Shown here in pieces: positions 1 to 7,410 of a stretch of 64,000 nucleotides of DNA. The notes below the pieces were generated by a model that did not search any database, was not told where the DNA came from, and worked only from the letters and a program-made list of their open reading frames with translations. A program made the translations under genes and the position numbers. Source of the DNA: Cryptosporangium arvum DSM 44712. Its GTDB lineage: Bacteria; Actinomycetota; Actinomycetes; Mycobacteriales; Cryptosporangiaceae. How positions within the stretch are numbered: the stretch's first letter is position 1; the number at the start of each line of letters is the position of its first letter. The DNA is taken from contig NZ_KK073874.1 of the NCBI RefSeq assembly GCF_000585375.1, forward strand, positions 1,302,001-1,366,000. Direction: 5' to 3'.

Positions 1-1
1 C

Positions 2-487
2 TTGGTGAGGCCGCTGTCGGGACTTCGGCTCGGCGCGGTACTGCAGAGACTCGTAGCCACCGTCGACTGGCAGGCTCGGGTCCGGTACGACGTCGACGAC
101 CGGTGGTACGGCCGCCTCGACGCCGGTGAGTTCGCGGGCGGCGTCCAGGTGGAGGCGTGGCTGCTGAGCTGGTGGCCCGGCCAGCGCACCGGTCTGCACG
201 ACCACGGAGGCTCGTCCGGCGCGTTCGCGGTGGTCCGCGGATGTCTGCGTGAGGACACCGTGCACACCCCGGCCGGCGAGCTGCCCCGCCTGCGCAGCCG
301 GAGCCTCCGGGCGTCCGAGCGGCGCGTCTTCGGCCCCAGGCACCTGCACGAGGTCGTGAACGACGGTGTCGAGCCCGCGGTGAGCATCCACGTCTACGCG
401 CCCCGGCTGACCACGATGACCCGCTACCGCTGGACCGACTTCGGCCCGGAGGTCGCGACGGTCGAGAAGGCCGGAGCCGACTGGTAG
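2..487 (+). CDS. Cysteine dioxygenase-type cupin, probably 5'-truncated by the window edge
   Basis: The protein is a small cupin of the cysteine dioxygenase type I family, which oxidises the thiol of cysteine or a related thiol to a sulfinate with a mononuclear iron. The family's three-histidine metal site is visible: HDHGGSSG near residue 67 supplies two His and SIHVYAP near residue 130 supplies the third. The visible part is about 161 residues. Family members usually carry more N-terminal sequence before the RYD-RWY-RL stretch seen here at about residue 28, and the reading frame is open to base 1. The TTG at 2 or GTG at 5 may therefore be internal codons. The substrate cannot be told from the sequence; 3-mercaptopropionate dioxygenases share this fold. 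Confidence 0.8.
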   Translation: MVRPLSGLRLGAVLQRLVATVDWQARVRYDVDDRWYGRLDAGEFAGGVQVEAWLLSWWPGQRTGLHDHGGSSGAFAVVRGCLREDTVHTPAGELPRLRSRSLRASERRVFGPRHLHEVVNDGVEPAVSIHVYAPRLTTMTRYRWTDFGPEVATVEKAGADW

Positions 488-660
488 GAGCCGTTCGACC
501 GCCCACCGACGACGCCGGACCGGTTGCCGCACCGAGCGGCCCGCCCGGCGTCGTCGCGCGCTGTTCAGCCGCACAATTCGACTGTGTCCGTCAACATTGA
601 GCGGACGAGGTTGGTCCGACTTGGGGGCTGGCACGGTTGCGATGTCGAGGGGGAACGGTG

Positions 661-834
661 ATGGACGCGGCTGGCGTTTTCCCGGTCCTGCCCGCGCTCG
701 GTTCGTCCACGAGGTCCGCGGAGACGATCGTCGGCCGGGTGCTGGTCGAGGACGAAATCCTGGCGTCCTGGCTCGACGTTCTGATCGCCGACGGGCTGGT
801 ACCGCCGCGGGCCTCACTCGGCAATCCGTACTGA
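661..834 (+). CDS. Possible small protein (57 aa)
   Basis: A short reading frame begins at ATG 661, preceded by GAGGGGG about seven bases upstream, a good Shine-Dalgarno sequence. The product would be acidic to neutral and helix-prone (EDEILASWLDVLIADGL), with no signal peptide, membrane segment or recognised domain. It lies alone in the 0.8-kb gap between the cupin gene and the histidine kinase. It could be a real orphan small protein or a chance frame in GC-rich DNA. The ribosome binding site is the main argument for it. Confidence 0.35.
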   Translation: MDAAGVFPVLPALGSSTRSAETIVGRVLVEDEILASWLDVLIADGLVPPRASLGNPY

Positions 835-1299
835 CTCCTCTTTGGGGCCACGCTCGTGGCACCAACGGATGAGCACGTTCGGTACGGTCGGCCAGGTTGT
901 TGTTGCCGCTCCGGTCGGCCACGTTTTCCCAGCTAAACTGCGTCGGCAAACGTCGCGGGGGCGGAAGAACCGTTCTTTCGGGGGTTAGGGCGGTTTCTTT
1001 CTTAGGGCTAGCACGGTGGAGGCGCCCTGTTACGGGCTGGCACCGTGAGGCCTCTCGACGATCTGCAGCTTTCCGGCTGTGGTGGGCGTGCGGGCGGTAC
1101 CGGGGGGTGCCGTGCTGGGGGGACGGAGGGGCAGCAGTTCATGGCGGCGAAAGTTTTCGCGCCGCGCCGACGGTCCGGTACGTGCCGGACCCGCTCCGGA
1201 ACGGGGAACCGGAGCGTACGGCGGCGACGCGGGTGGGCCGGGCGGCCCACCGGGGGTGGGGGCGCCGGTCGGACGGACGACGTCGGTGCGGGCGGCGAG
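835..1299. other. Non-coding stretch upstream of the sensor kinase
   Basis: I see no convincing gene on either strand in this stretch of about 465 bases. It is richer in T runs than its surroundings (for example around 975-1008) and contains an inverted repeat, CACGGTG at 1012-1018 with CACCGTG at 1041-1047. A smaller GCCC/GGGC stem sits between them. This looks like the promoter and a structured leader of the two-component operon. The long upstream extension of the kinase frame here is Gly/Arg-rich and resembles no protein family. Confidence 0.4.
1012..1047 (+). promoter_or_regulatory. Inverted repeat in the kinase leader
   Basis: Arms CACGGTG and CACCGTG are perfect reverse complements 22 bases apart, and the gap contains a GCCC/GGGC inner stem. 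They lie about 250 bases before the kinase start. This could be an RNA hairpin in the leader or a protein-binding site. Its function is unknown. Confidence 0.3.
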
Positions 1300-3621
1300 A
1301 TGAGCGATCGATTAGTTCCGGGCACGGTGGCGCAGGACGCCCTGGAGGTCTCCGCGGCGCGCATCGCGTTGATCTTCCGCGTGGCCTGGTCGGCGCTGAC
1401 ACCGGCGTTGGCGTATCCGCAGGCACTGGCGGCCGGCGGGGTGCACACGTGGCAACACGTCGCGATCGTGAGCACGGTCGCATGGGGCGGCGCCTACGCC
1501 TGGTTCCTGCGCGGCGGCCGGCTGGTCCCGGCGGTCGCGGTCGCCGACAGCGCGCTGTTCTGCGTGTACCTGGGCTTCGCGCCCTGGATCCTGCCCGCTG
1601 AGTACGTGGGCAACCCTTCGACCTGGATCATCGGCGGCGCCAGCGTCGCGCTCTTCATCGCCTCGTGGGCGCTGGCTCCGCTGTGGACGATCGCGCTCGC
1701 GGTCGCGCAGAGCGCCGCGTTCCTGGTGGGGGTCGTCGCGGCCGGGCTGCCGCCGGTCGGCGGGCACGACAGCGTGGTGGCGATCTTCGTCCTGCAGGGC
1801 TTCCTGGCCGTCGTCGTCATGCGGCTGATCCGCGGCGGCGCGCGCCGGGCCGACGCCACGCTCGACCACGTGGCCCGCGCCCGTGCCGAGCTCACCATCG
1901 AGCGGAGCCGCCTGCACAGCCGGCGCCAGTTCGAGCGGAACCTGCACGACACCGTGCTGAGCACGCTCACGGTCGTCGCCCGCGGAACGCTGCGTACCCG
2001 CCTCGACCTCGTCCGTGCCCGGTGCGGCCGGGACGTCGCGATCCTCGATCGGCTCGACGAGTTACCGCGGAGCGCCGGCCTGTTCGCGAGCATCACCTGG
2101 GAGTCGGGGTGCCGCGCGATGCCGGTGCGGCTGACGCTCCCCGAGGACGAGCCGGCGCTGCCGCCGGACGTCATCGAGGCGGTCGCCGGTGCGGTACGGG
2201 AGGCACTGTCGAACGTCGAGCGCCACGCTCGGGCGGACGGGGCCGAGGTCAGCGCCACGATCGCCGGCAGCGGCATCCGGATCGTCGTCCGCGACGACGG
2301 GCAGGGCTTCGACCCGGCGACCACGACCACCGACCAGACCGGCGTCCGCCGGTCGATCCACGAGCGGATGGGGACGGTCGGCGGGCAGGCCGAGGTGGCC
2401 TCCGCACCCGGCGCCGGCACCACGGTGACGCTCACCTGGCAGCCGGCCGAACGGACCGGGGCGCCGACACCGCCGGAGCCGGACGAGCCGTCGGTGGCCG
2501 CCGGGTACCGCGCCGGCATGGGCTGGGCGCTCGTCGTCATCGCGGTGGTCTGGCACCTCTACAGCAGTTCGTCGCTGGCCACCCGGCCGGACGCGTTCGA
2601 GCCGTTCTGGCTGGAGCTCACCGCGTGGGTCGCGATCGGACTCGTCGTGCTCGGCGTCGCCGTCCGCGGTCCGGCGCGGCCGCTGCCGGGGCCGGTCAAC
2701 CTCGGCGCGCAGCTGGTCGTGTTCGCGGCCGCGGTCGCCGGGTTCGCCGCGATGGACGGCGTCGACCAGATCTCCGCCAACTGGATCACCGGCGACGTCG
2801 GCTGGCCGCTGGCCCTGCTGGCCCTGCACCGGCCGGTGGCCGAGTACCTCGCCTGGTCCGCGGCGGTGGTCGCGCTCTCGGTGGGGGTGGTGCTCGTCGA
2901 GACCGGGCCCGACACCGGGGCGGTCACCCGGATCGTCACCGCGCTGCTCTGCGCGCTGGTCCTGCAGCTGGCGGCGGTGGTGGCGTTCGGGCTGGTGCGT
3001 CGCAACGGGGCGCTGGCCGAGGCCGGGGTGCGTGAGGCCGGCCGCATCCGGGAGACCCGTGACGCGCTGGTGGCCGTCGCCGACGACCGGCGCCGCTGGC
3101 AGCGTGAGCTCGGCGAGTCGCTGCGGCCCCTGGTCGGGGCGCTGGCCGACGGCCGGCTCGACCCGGGTGACCCCGACGTTCGCGCGCGCTGCGCGATCGA
3201 GGCCAGCCGGCTGCGGGCGATGCTCTCCGAACTCACCGAGACCGGTGAGCACTCGATGTGGCGACGCGACATGGTCTCGTCGCTCTCCGGCGCGGCCGCC
3301 GACCGTTCCGCGACGATCGAGGCACGCATCGCCCCCGACTTCGGGGAGGTGCCGGAGCCGGTCCGCGCCGAGCTGGTCGCCGCCGTACTGGCGATCCTGC
3401 GCCTGACCAGCCCCGGCGAGGCGGTCGTGACGCTCAGCGGGTGCGTGCGTGACGCGTCGGCGACCGTGCTGCTGCCGGTCGCGTCCGAGCGCCCGGCGGT
3501 GAAAGAAGCAATGTGGACGCTCCTCCATCGGGTCCGGGCCGCCATCCCCGGAACGGTGAGCGCGGACGTCGAAGAGCCGGGTTCGAGCAAGTTCTGGGTA
3601 GAAGTGAGGTGGGTCTCCTGA
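1300..3621 (+). CDS. Membrane histidine kinase with a degenerate second kinase-like half
   Basis: This is a sensor kinase of the type that pairs with LuxR-family regulators. From ATG 1300 it is 773 residues; the longer upstream frame is low-complexity Gly/Arg and was rejected. Residues 15-190 hold several hydrophobic segments. The dimerisation box NLHDTVLS follows, with the phospho-acceptor His at about 216, then a HATPase domain with the N box REALSNVERHA and the G1 box DDGQGFDP. After residue 405 a second block of membrane segments appears. It is followed by RELGESLRPLVGAL, which aligns with the first H box but has Gly in place of His (about residue 605) and lacks an ATPase core. The partner regulator overlaps the 3' end, so the pair is co-translated. 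The signal is unknown. Confidence 0.88.
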   Translation: MSDRLVPGTVAQDALEVSAARIALIFRVAWSALTPALAYPQALAAGGVHTWQHVAIVSTVAWGGAYAWFLRGGRLVPAVAVADSALFCVYLGFAPWILPAEYVGNPSTWIIGGASVALFIASWALAPLWTIALAVAQSAAFLVGVVAAGLPPVGGHDSVVAIFVLQGFLAVVVMRLIRGGARRADATLDHVARARAELTIERSRLHSRRQFERNLHDTVLSTLTVVARGTLRTRLDLVRARCGRDVAILDRLDELPRSAGLFASITWESGCRAMPVRLTLPEDEPALPPDVIEAVAGAVREALSNVERHARADGAEVSATIAGSGIRIVVRDDGQGFDPATTTTDQTGVRRSIHERMGTVGGQAEVASAPGAGTTVTLTWQPAERTGAPTPPEPDEPSVAAGYRAGMGWALVVIAVVWHLYSSSSLATRPDAFEPFWLELTAWVAIGLVVLGVAVRGPARPLPGPVNLGAQLVVFAAAVAGFAAMDGVDQISANWITGDVGWPLALLALHRPVAEYLAWSAAVVALSVGVVLVETGPDTGAVTRIVTALLCALVLQLAAVVAFGLVRRNGALAEAGVREAGRIRETRDALVAVADDRRRWQRELGESLRPLVGALADGRLDPGDPDVRARCAIEASRLRAMLSELTETGEHSMWRRDMVSSLSGAAADRSATIEARIAPDFGEVPEPVRAELVAAVLAILRLTSPGEAVVTLSGCVRDASATVLLPVASERPAVKEAMWTLLHRVRAAIPGTVSADVEEPGSSKFWVEVRWVS

Positions 3622-4292
3622 TCACCGTGGCTGCTGTGGACGACGATCCGTTGGTCTTGCAGGGTCTGTCGGCGTGGCTGGCGCCGGCCGACAGCGGGAT
3701 CGTCGTGATCGATCTCGTTCAGTCCGTCGAGGAACTGCTGCACGGCCGCGGCCGGCAGGCGGACGTCGTCCTGCTGGACGTCTGGCTCGGCGACGAGAGC
3801 CGGGTCGGTGACAACGTCCGGGCGATCACCGCGGTGGGGCCGGCCGTGGTGACGATAAGCACGCAGGACATCACCGACCTGATCGTGGAGTCGATCGAGG
3901 CGGGCGCGTTGTCCTACGTCCACAAGAGCCTGGATCCGACCGAGATCCGCGCCGCCGTGCGGTCGGCCGCGTCCCGGCAGAAGTTCATGACCCCGGCGCT
4001 GGCGTTCGCGTTACGGAGCGACCAGCGGCCGGCCCGGCCGTCGCTGAGTCTGCAGGAGACCGAGTCGCTGCGGCTGTACGCCTCGGGCCTGCGGATGACC
4101 GACGTGGCGCGCCGGCTCGGCGTCAAGCCGTCCACGGCCAAGGGCTACCTGGACCGGGTGCGCGCGAAGTACGACGACGCCGGCCGGGCGGCACGCACCA
4201 AATTGGACCTGCGCGAGCGGGCTCTGGAGGACGGCATCCTGCGCGGCACCACGGCGCTGGGGCCACGAGCGGTTCGGAGGGTCAGCGGATGA
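3609..4292 (+). CDS. LuxR/NarL-family response regulator
   Basis: This regulator has a receiver domain (VAAVDDDPLVLQGLSAWL, with VVLLDVWLGDES carrying the phospho-Asp and a later KS pair at YVHKSL). A C-terminal helix-turn-helix runs through LSLQETESLRLYASG and DVARRLGVKPSTAKGYLDRVR. Its length, about 227 residues, is normal. GTG 3609 was chosen because it gives a receiver starting at the usual distance; GTG 3627 is the alternative. The start lies 13 bases inside the kinase gene, so expression is probably coupled. A 24-base palindrome just downstream (4320-4343) lies before the next gene and is a candidate binding site for the phosphorylated dimer. Confidence 0.9.
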   Translation: MGLLITVAAVDDDPLVLQGLSAWLAPADSGIVVIDLVQSVEELLHGRGRQADVVLLDVWLGDESRVGDNVRAITAVGPAVVTISTQDITDLIVESIEAGALSYVHKSLDPTEIRAAVRSAASRQKFMTPALAFALRSDQRPARPSLSLQETESLRLYASGLRMTDVARRLGVKPSTAKGYLDRVRAKYDDAGRAARTKLDLRERALEDGILRGTTALGPRAVRRVSG

Positions 4293-4319
4293 CCGCTGTT
4301 CGGAGGGCGCGCGGTATCC

Positions 4320-4343
4320 GGACAAACAACGACACTTTTGTCC
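4320..4343 (+). promoter_or_regulatory. Palindrome before the unknown gene, possible response-regulator site
   Basis: GGACAAA at 4320-4326 and TTTGTCC at 4337-4343 are perfect inverted 7-base arms with a 10-base spacer, ending 28 bases before the start at 4372. The symmetry and size suit a dimeric regulator. The adjacent LuxR-type response regulator is the obvious candidate, but that is inference. Confidence 0.45.
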
Positions 4344-4371
4344 CACAACAGACGCGGTGAACGGAGTCGGG

Positions 4372-5403
4372 ATGGCGGTGAATGTAATGGCGGGGCCCGC
4401 CCGTCTGGCACCGGATCAGGACACCGCGGAAGTGGCGCGGGTCGTCTGGGGAGCGCTGACCAGACAGCGTCAGCAGCTCCACCAGGGCCGTCGTTGCACC
4501 GCGAGCCGCAGTCCGCTGCTGCGTGACGCACACTCGCAGCACTGCCTGGTCTGTGACGAGCTCGCGCTCGACGCCCAGGAGCGCGTGGTCGTCTCCTGGC
4601 AGCGCCAGGCCGAACGCGAGCCGTGGACGCACGCGCGGATCGTCAGCTGTGCGCAGTCGGTGCTCGCCGACCGGGTGCGTACCCGGTTGTCGGCGTCCGG
4701 TCTCGTCGCGCGGCCGGAGCGCTGGTTGGAGCAGAAGTCGTTCCTGCCGCACGTCGACCCGGCCGGTCGGGTGCTGCTGGTCGCGCTCATCGTCAGCGTC
4801 GGGTACTACACCTGCATCCCGACGGCGGGCGGGCGGGTCCGGCTCGGCCCGCAGGTCGTCCAGCCGCTCATCGACGGGGTGCGCCGCGGGGCGTTCGCAT
4901 CGGCGCTCACCCGGGCCTGGCCCAGCGACGACGAGCCCGATCTGGGCAAGGCCGCCGGGCACCTGGCCGCCGCGCTCGTCGCCTGGCGGGAGCTGCGGCC
5001 CGAGCAGTACGCGTCTCTGGTCGGCCTGGCCGAGGCCAACCGGACCGTGCTCAGCCTCGACGTCGCCGGGATGCGCTCGGACGTCGAGTTCACTCACCTG
5101 GCCGGGGTTCCGGCCGGCGACGACGTCGCCGAGGTCGTGATCGAGCAGCGGGGGCGGTGGATCGTGGGTACCGAACACGTGGCGGCTACCAGTGCGTTAC
5201 TCCGGCGGTTCCTCGGCCGGGTACAGGAAGTGGCCCGGTCGGCGTCCGCGCCGGCGGAGCTGCGGACGCTCCTGGTCGAAGAGGCGGAGAAGCTGGCCGC
5301 CGAGGACGGGAACCCGTCGTGGCTGCGCGAGCTGCGTGACCGCCCGGCCGTGGTCAGCGCCCTGATCGACCGGGCGGCCGAGTTGATCCCGGCCCGAGCC
5401 TAG
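4372..5403 (+). CDS. Unknown protein downstream of the two-component system
   Basis: I do not recognise a family. From ATG 4372, which has GGAG five bases upstream, the product is 343 residues. It has no signal peptide. One hydrophobic stretch (VLLVALIVSVGYYTCIP, about residues 135-151) is probably buried rather than membranous. An early CLVCDELALDAQER segment and several Arg/Trp/Leu-rich helices are present, and the C-terminus is Ala/Glu-rich helix. It follows the response regulator after a palindrome, so it may be a target or effector of that system. Its stop overlaps the stop of the convergent oxidoreductase by four bases (CTAG). Confidence 0.7.
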   Translation: MAVNVMAGPARLAPDQDTAEVARVVWGALTRQRQQLHQGRRCTASRSPLLRDAHSQHCLVCDELALDAQERVVVSWQRQAEREPWTHARIVSCAQSVLADRVRTRLSASGLVARPERWLEQKSFLPHVDPAGRVLLVALIVSVGYYTCIPTAGGRVRLGPQVVQPLIDGVRRGAFASALTRAWPSDDEPDLGKAAGHLAAALVAWRELRPEQYASLVGLAEANRTVLSLDVAGMRSDVEFTHLAGVPAGDDVAEVVIEQRGRWIVGTEHVAATSALLRRFLGRVQEVARSASAPAELRTLLVEEAEKLAAEDGNPSWLRELRDRPAVVSALIDRAAELIPARA

Positions 5404-6668
5404 GAAGCCACCAGCAGCGCCGAGGTGACCCGTTCGGCGATCGTCGTCGCCTGGGCCCGGATCTCGGGGATCGCGGTCGTCTCGTACCGCGATCCGCGGC
5501 GCACCGGGCCGAGCGTCCACAGCCACGGCACCACGGTCCCGTCCGCGCCGACGAGCTGCCCGTCGTCGGTGGTGGCGTAACCCAGGCCGTGGGCGTCGGG
5601 GCGCACCAGCCCCGCGTCGGCCAGCCGGCGCGCGAGCGGGTCGGCGCTCGCGACCCAGGTGCCCGGCCCGCGGCAGTCGACGACCGCACCGGCGGTGCGC
5701 ACGACCGGGCCGCCGCCGCGGGGCACCCACGAGACGCCGTCGGCTCCGGTGGCCACGATCGAGCCGGCGACCACGTCGAGCCGCCCTTCGCGCGACCGGC
5801 GTCGCAGCTGGGCGCCGATCGGCGGGGCCATCCGGTGCCGGTGCACCTCCCACAGCCGGGACACGTGACGCAGGAACCGGTCCTGCTCGGTGACCGTCAT
5901 CCCGGTCCAGAGCCGTTCGACGTCGGGGCGGAGCCCGTCGACGACGCCGCGCCACTCGCCGTGCGGCGGCACGGCCCGCCGCACCTGGCGGATCAGCGCG
6001 CTGACCGTGTGGCCGGAGACCCCGGACGGCACCACCCGGGGCGGCGGGTCCACGTGGACGCGGGGCAACAGCCCGTGCCGGGAGATCGCGGTCACCCGGC
6101 CGAGGTGGCCCCGCCCGGCCAGCGTCACGACGACGTCCACGGCGGTCAGCCCGCTGCCGAGCAGCACGACGTCGTCGTGGCGGCCGACCCGGTCGAGCGC
6201 ACCGGAGGTCCAGGGGTCGATGTCGGCGGTACGGGCCGGTGGATGGCCCAGCGCGAGCACGACGTCGTCGGCGGGGAGCACCCGGCCGTCGGCCAGGGTG
6301 ACCCCGGTGCCGGAGGCCGCGACGGCCCGGCCGCGCACGATCCGCACCCGGCCGGCGGAGCCGCGCACCAGGTTCTCCAGCGCCTCACCGAGGTAGCGGC
6401 CGTACGTCGTGCGCGGTGCGTACCCGGCGGGGCCGCAGTAGAGCCCGCGCTCGCGGCACCACTCGAGGAAGTGGCCGGGGCGGTCGGCGTAGAGGCTCAT
6501 CGTCTCGGTGCGCGAGTTGAGCAGGTGACCGTAGTCGGTCGTCGAGTACGCGACGCCCCGGCCGACGTCCGGCGCGGATTCGACGACGGTCACCGGCCCG
6601 CCCGGCCGGGCGGCGAGCGCGACCGCCGTGAGTACGCCGCTGGCCCCGGCGCCGATCACCACTGTCAT
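5400..6668 (-). CDS. FAD/NAD(P)-binding oxidoreductase
   Basis: The N-terminus is a dinucleotide-binding fold (VVIGAGASGVLTAVAL, then an acidic strand end VVESAP). It is followed by the GRGVAYST and HLLNSRTETMSLYADRPGHFLEW features typical of the bacterial FAD-NAD(P)-binding protein family that includes HpyO-like and siderophore-type N-hydroxylase relatives. A second nucleotide site (DDVVLLGSGLTAVDVVVTLA) is at about residues 163-183. Length is 422 residues and no signal peptide is seen. The substrate is unknown. It lies 61 bases downstream of a winged-helix gene on the same strand, and an inverted repeat sits between them. Confidence 0.78.
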   Translation of the reverse strand: MTVVIGAGASGVLTAVALAARPGGPVTVVESAPDVGRGVAYSTTDYGHLLNSRTETMSLYADRPGHFLEWCRERGLYCGPAGYAPRTTYGRYLGEALENLVRGSAGRVRIVRGRAVAASGTGVTLADGRVLPADDVVLALGHPPARTADIDPWTSGALDRVGRHDDVVLLGSGLTAVDVVVTLAGRGHLGRVTAISRHGLLPRVHVDPPPRVVPSGVSGHTVSALIRQVRRAVPPHGEWRGVVDGLRPDVERLWTGMTVTEQDRFLRHVSRLWEVHRHRMAPPIGAQLRRRSREGRLDVVAGSIVATGADGVSWVPRGGGPVVRTAGAVVDCRGPGTWVASADPLARRLADAGLVRPDAHGLGYATTDDGQLVGADGTVVPWLWTLGPVRRGSRYETTAIPEIRAQATTIAERVTSALLVAS

Positions 6669-6691
6669 GGCTCGACCGTAACCGCCTATTC

Positions 6692-6708
6692 CCTACTCAT
6701 CAAGTAGG
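6692..6708 (-). promoter_or_regulatory. Short inverted repeat before the FAD oxidoreductase
   Basis: CCTACT (6692-6697) and AGTAGG (6703-6708) are perfect arms with a five-base spacer, 24 bases upstream of the oxidoreductase start. It could be an operator for the adjacent winged-helix protein. The arms are short, so this is weak. Confidence 0.3.
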
Positions 6709-6729
6709 CAAAGCAGGTCGGGGGAGGTG

Positions 6730-7146
6730 TCAGCCGAAGTAGAACGTCGCCGCCCGAGTGTCGTGCGGCTCGGGGTCGGGTGTGGGGGCCGGCGCGGGCG
6801 ACGGGGTGAGCGTCGGCCCGGCGAAGTTGCGCAGGACCTTGAGCACCGACCACAGCGTGTGGTCGCAGCGCATGTACAGACCGTTGCGGTAGCGCACCAT
6901 TCCGATGTGCTGCAGCGGTCCGAGCGCCGCGCGCACTGTCGCCTCCGGGAGGCCGAGGTCGCCGGCGGCGGTGTCGCTGCAGAACAATCCGCCGTGGGCC
7001 GGTGCCGTCCGATCGATCCAGAGCGCGATCCGCACCCGGTCCGCGTCGCCGAACACGTCGGCGAACGCCTGCTCCGGAGGTTCCACGACCTCGGCGTCGT
7101 GGTCGGTCCAGAGAGCGCGCGTGGCCTGGATGCCAGTCGTCGTCAT
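6730..7146 (-). CDS. Small winged-helix-like protein
   Basis: This 138-residue protein contains a helix-turn-helix-like core: ADRVRIALWID, then DTAAGDLGLPEATVRAALGPLQHIGMVRYRNGLYMRC, which resembles an ArsR/MarR-type winged helix with a beta hairpin. The C-terminal 25 residues are a Pro-rich tail ending in aromatic residues. It probably regulates transcription of itself and of the FAD enzyme encoded 61 bases downstream. No ligand-binding domain is visible. The family could not be named with confidence. Confidence 0.55.
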   Translation of the reverse strand: MTTTGIQATRALWTDHDAEVVEPPEQAFADVFGDADRVRIALWIDRTAPAHGGLFCSDTAAGDLGLPEATVRAALGPLQHIGMVRYRNGLYMRCDHTLWSVLKVLRNFAGPTLTPSPAPAPTPDPEPHDTRAATFYFG

Positions 7147-7410
7147 TCGGCACTCCCTTGTTGGGTGGCGGGTCCTCCCGCGTGCCTCTCACGAAAGCAT
7201 ATAAATGTGACGAAAAGGAGTCTCACTGTCGAGTTTTTCGATCAAGAAGGCGATTGTTCTCGCAACGGTTGTTTCACCTGTATAGCGGCGCAGCATTTGG
7301 GAACTCGCGTGACATTTAGTGGTTACGTGCGTCTGCGGGGAAGGGCGCTCGCCGGTGGCGCTGACGGTCCATCATGGGGACCGTCAGTGACGACCGAGAG
7401 GAACTGATCG
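7147..7410. other. Relatively AT-rich intergenic region
   Basis: These 264 bases between divergent genes are clearly lower in GC than the surroundings (for example around 7195-7320), as expected for back-to-back promoters. An open frame from GTG 7207 would encode a 66-residue Cys-containing peptide ending at 7407. It has no clear ribosome binding site and matches no family, so I do not call it. A palindrome lies at 7362-7386. Confidence 0.4.
7362..7386 (+). promoter_or_regulatory. Nine-base-arm palindrome upstream of the metallopeptidase
   Basis: TGACGGTCC at 7362-7370 and GGACCGTCA at 7378-7386 are perfect inverted arms with a seven-base spacer, 24 bases upstream of the GTG start at 7411. 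This may be an operator or a leader hairpin near the ribosome binding site. No matching site was noticed elsewhere in the window. Confidence 0.45.

Noticed and set aside
7207-7407. 66-codon Cys-containing frame upstream of the metallopeptidase
   Set aside because: No ribosome binding site, no family, and it lies in the AT-rich promoter region.
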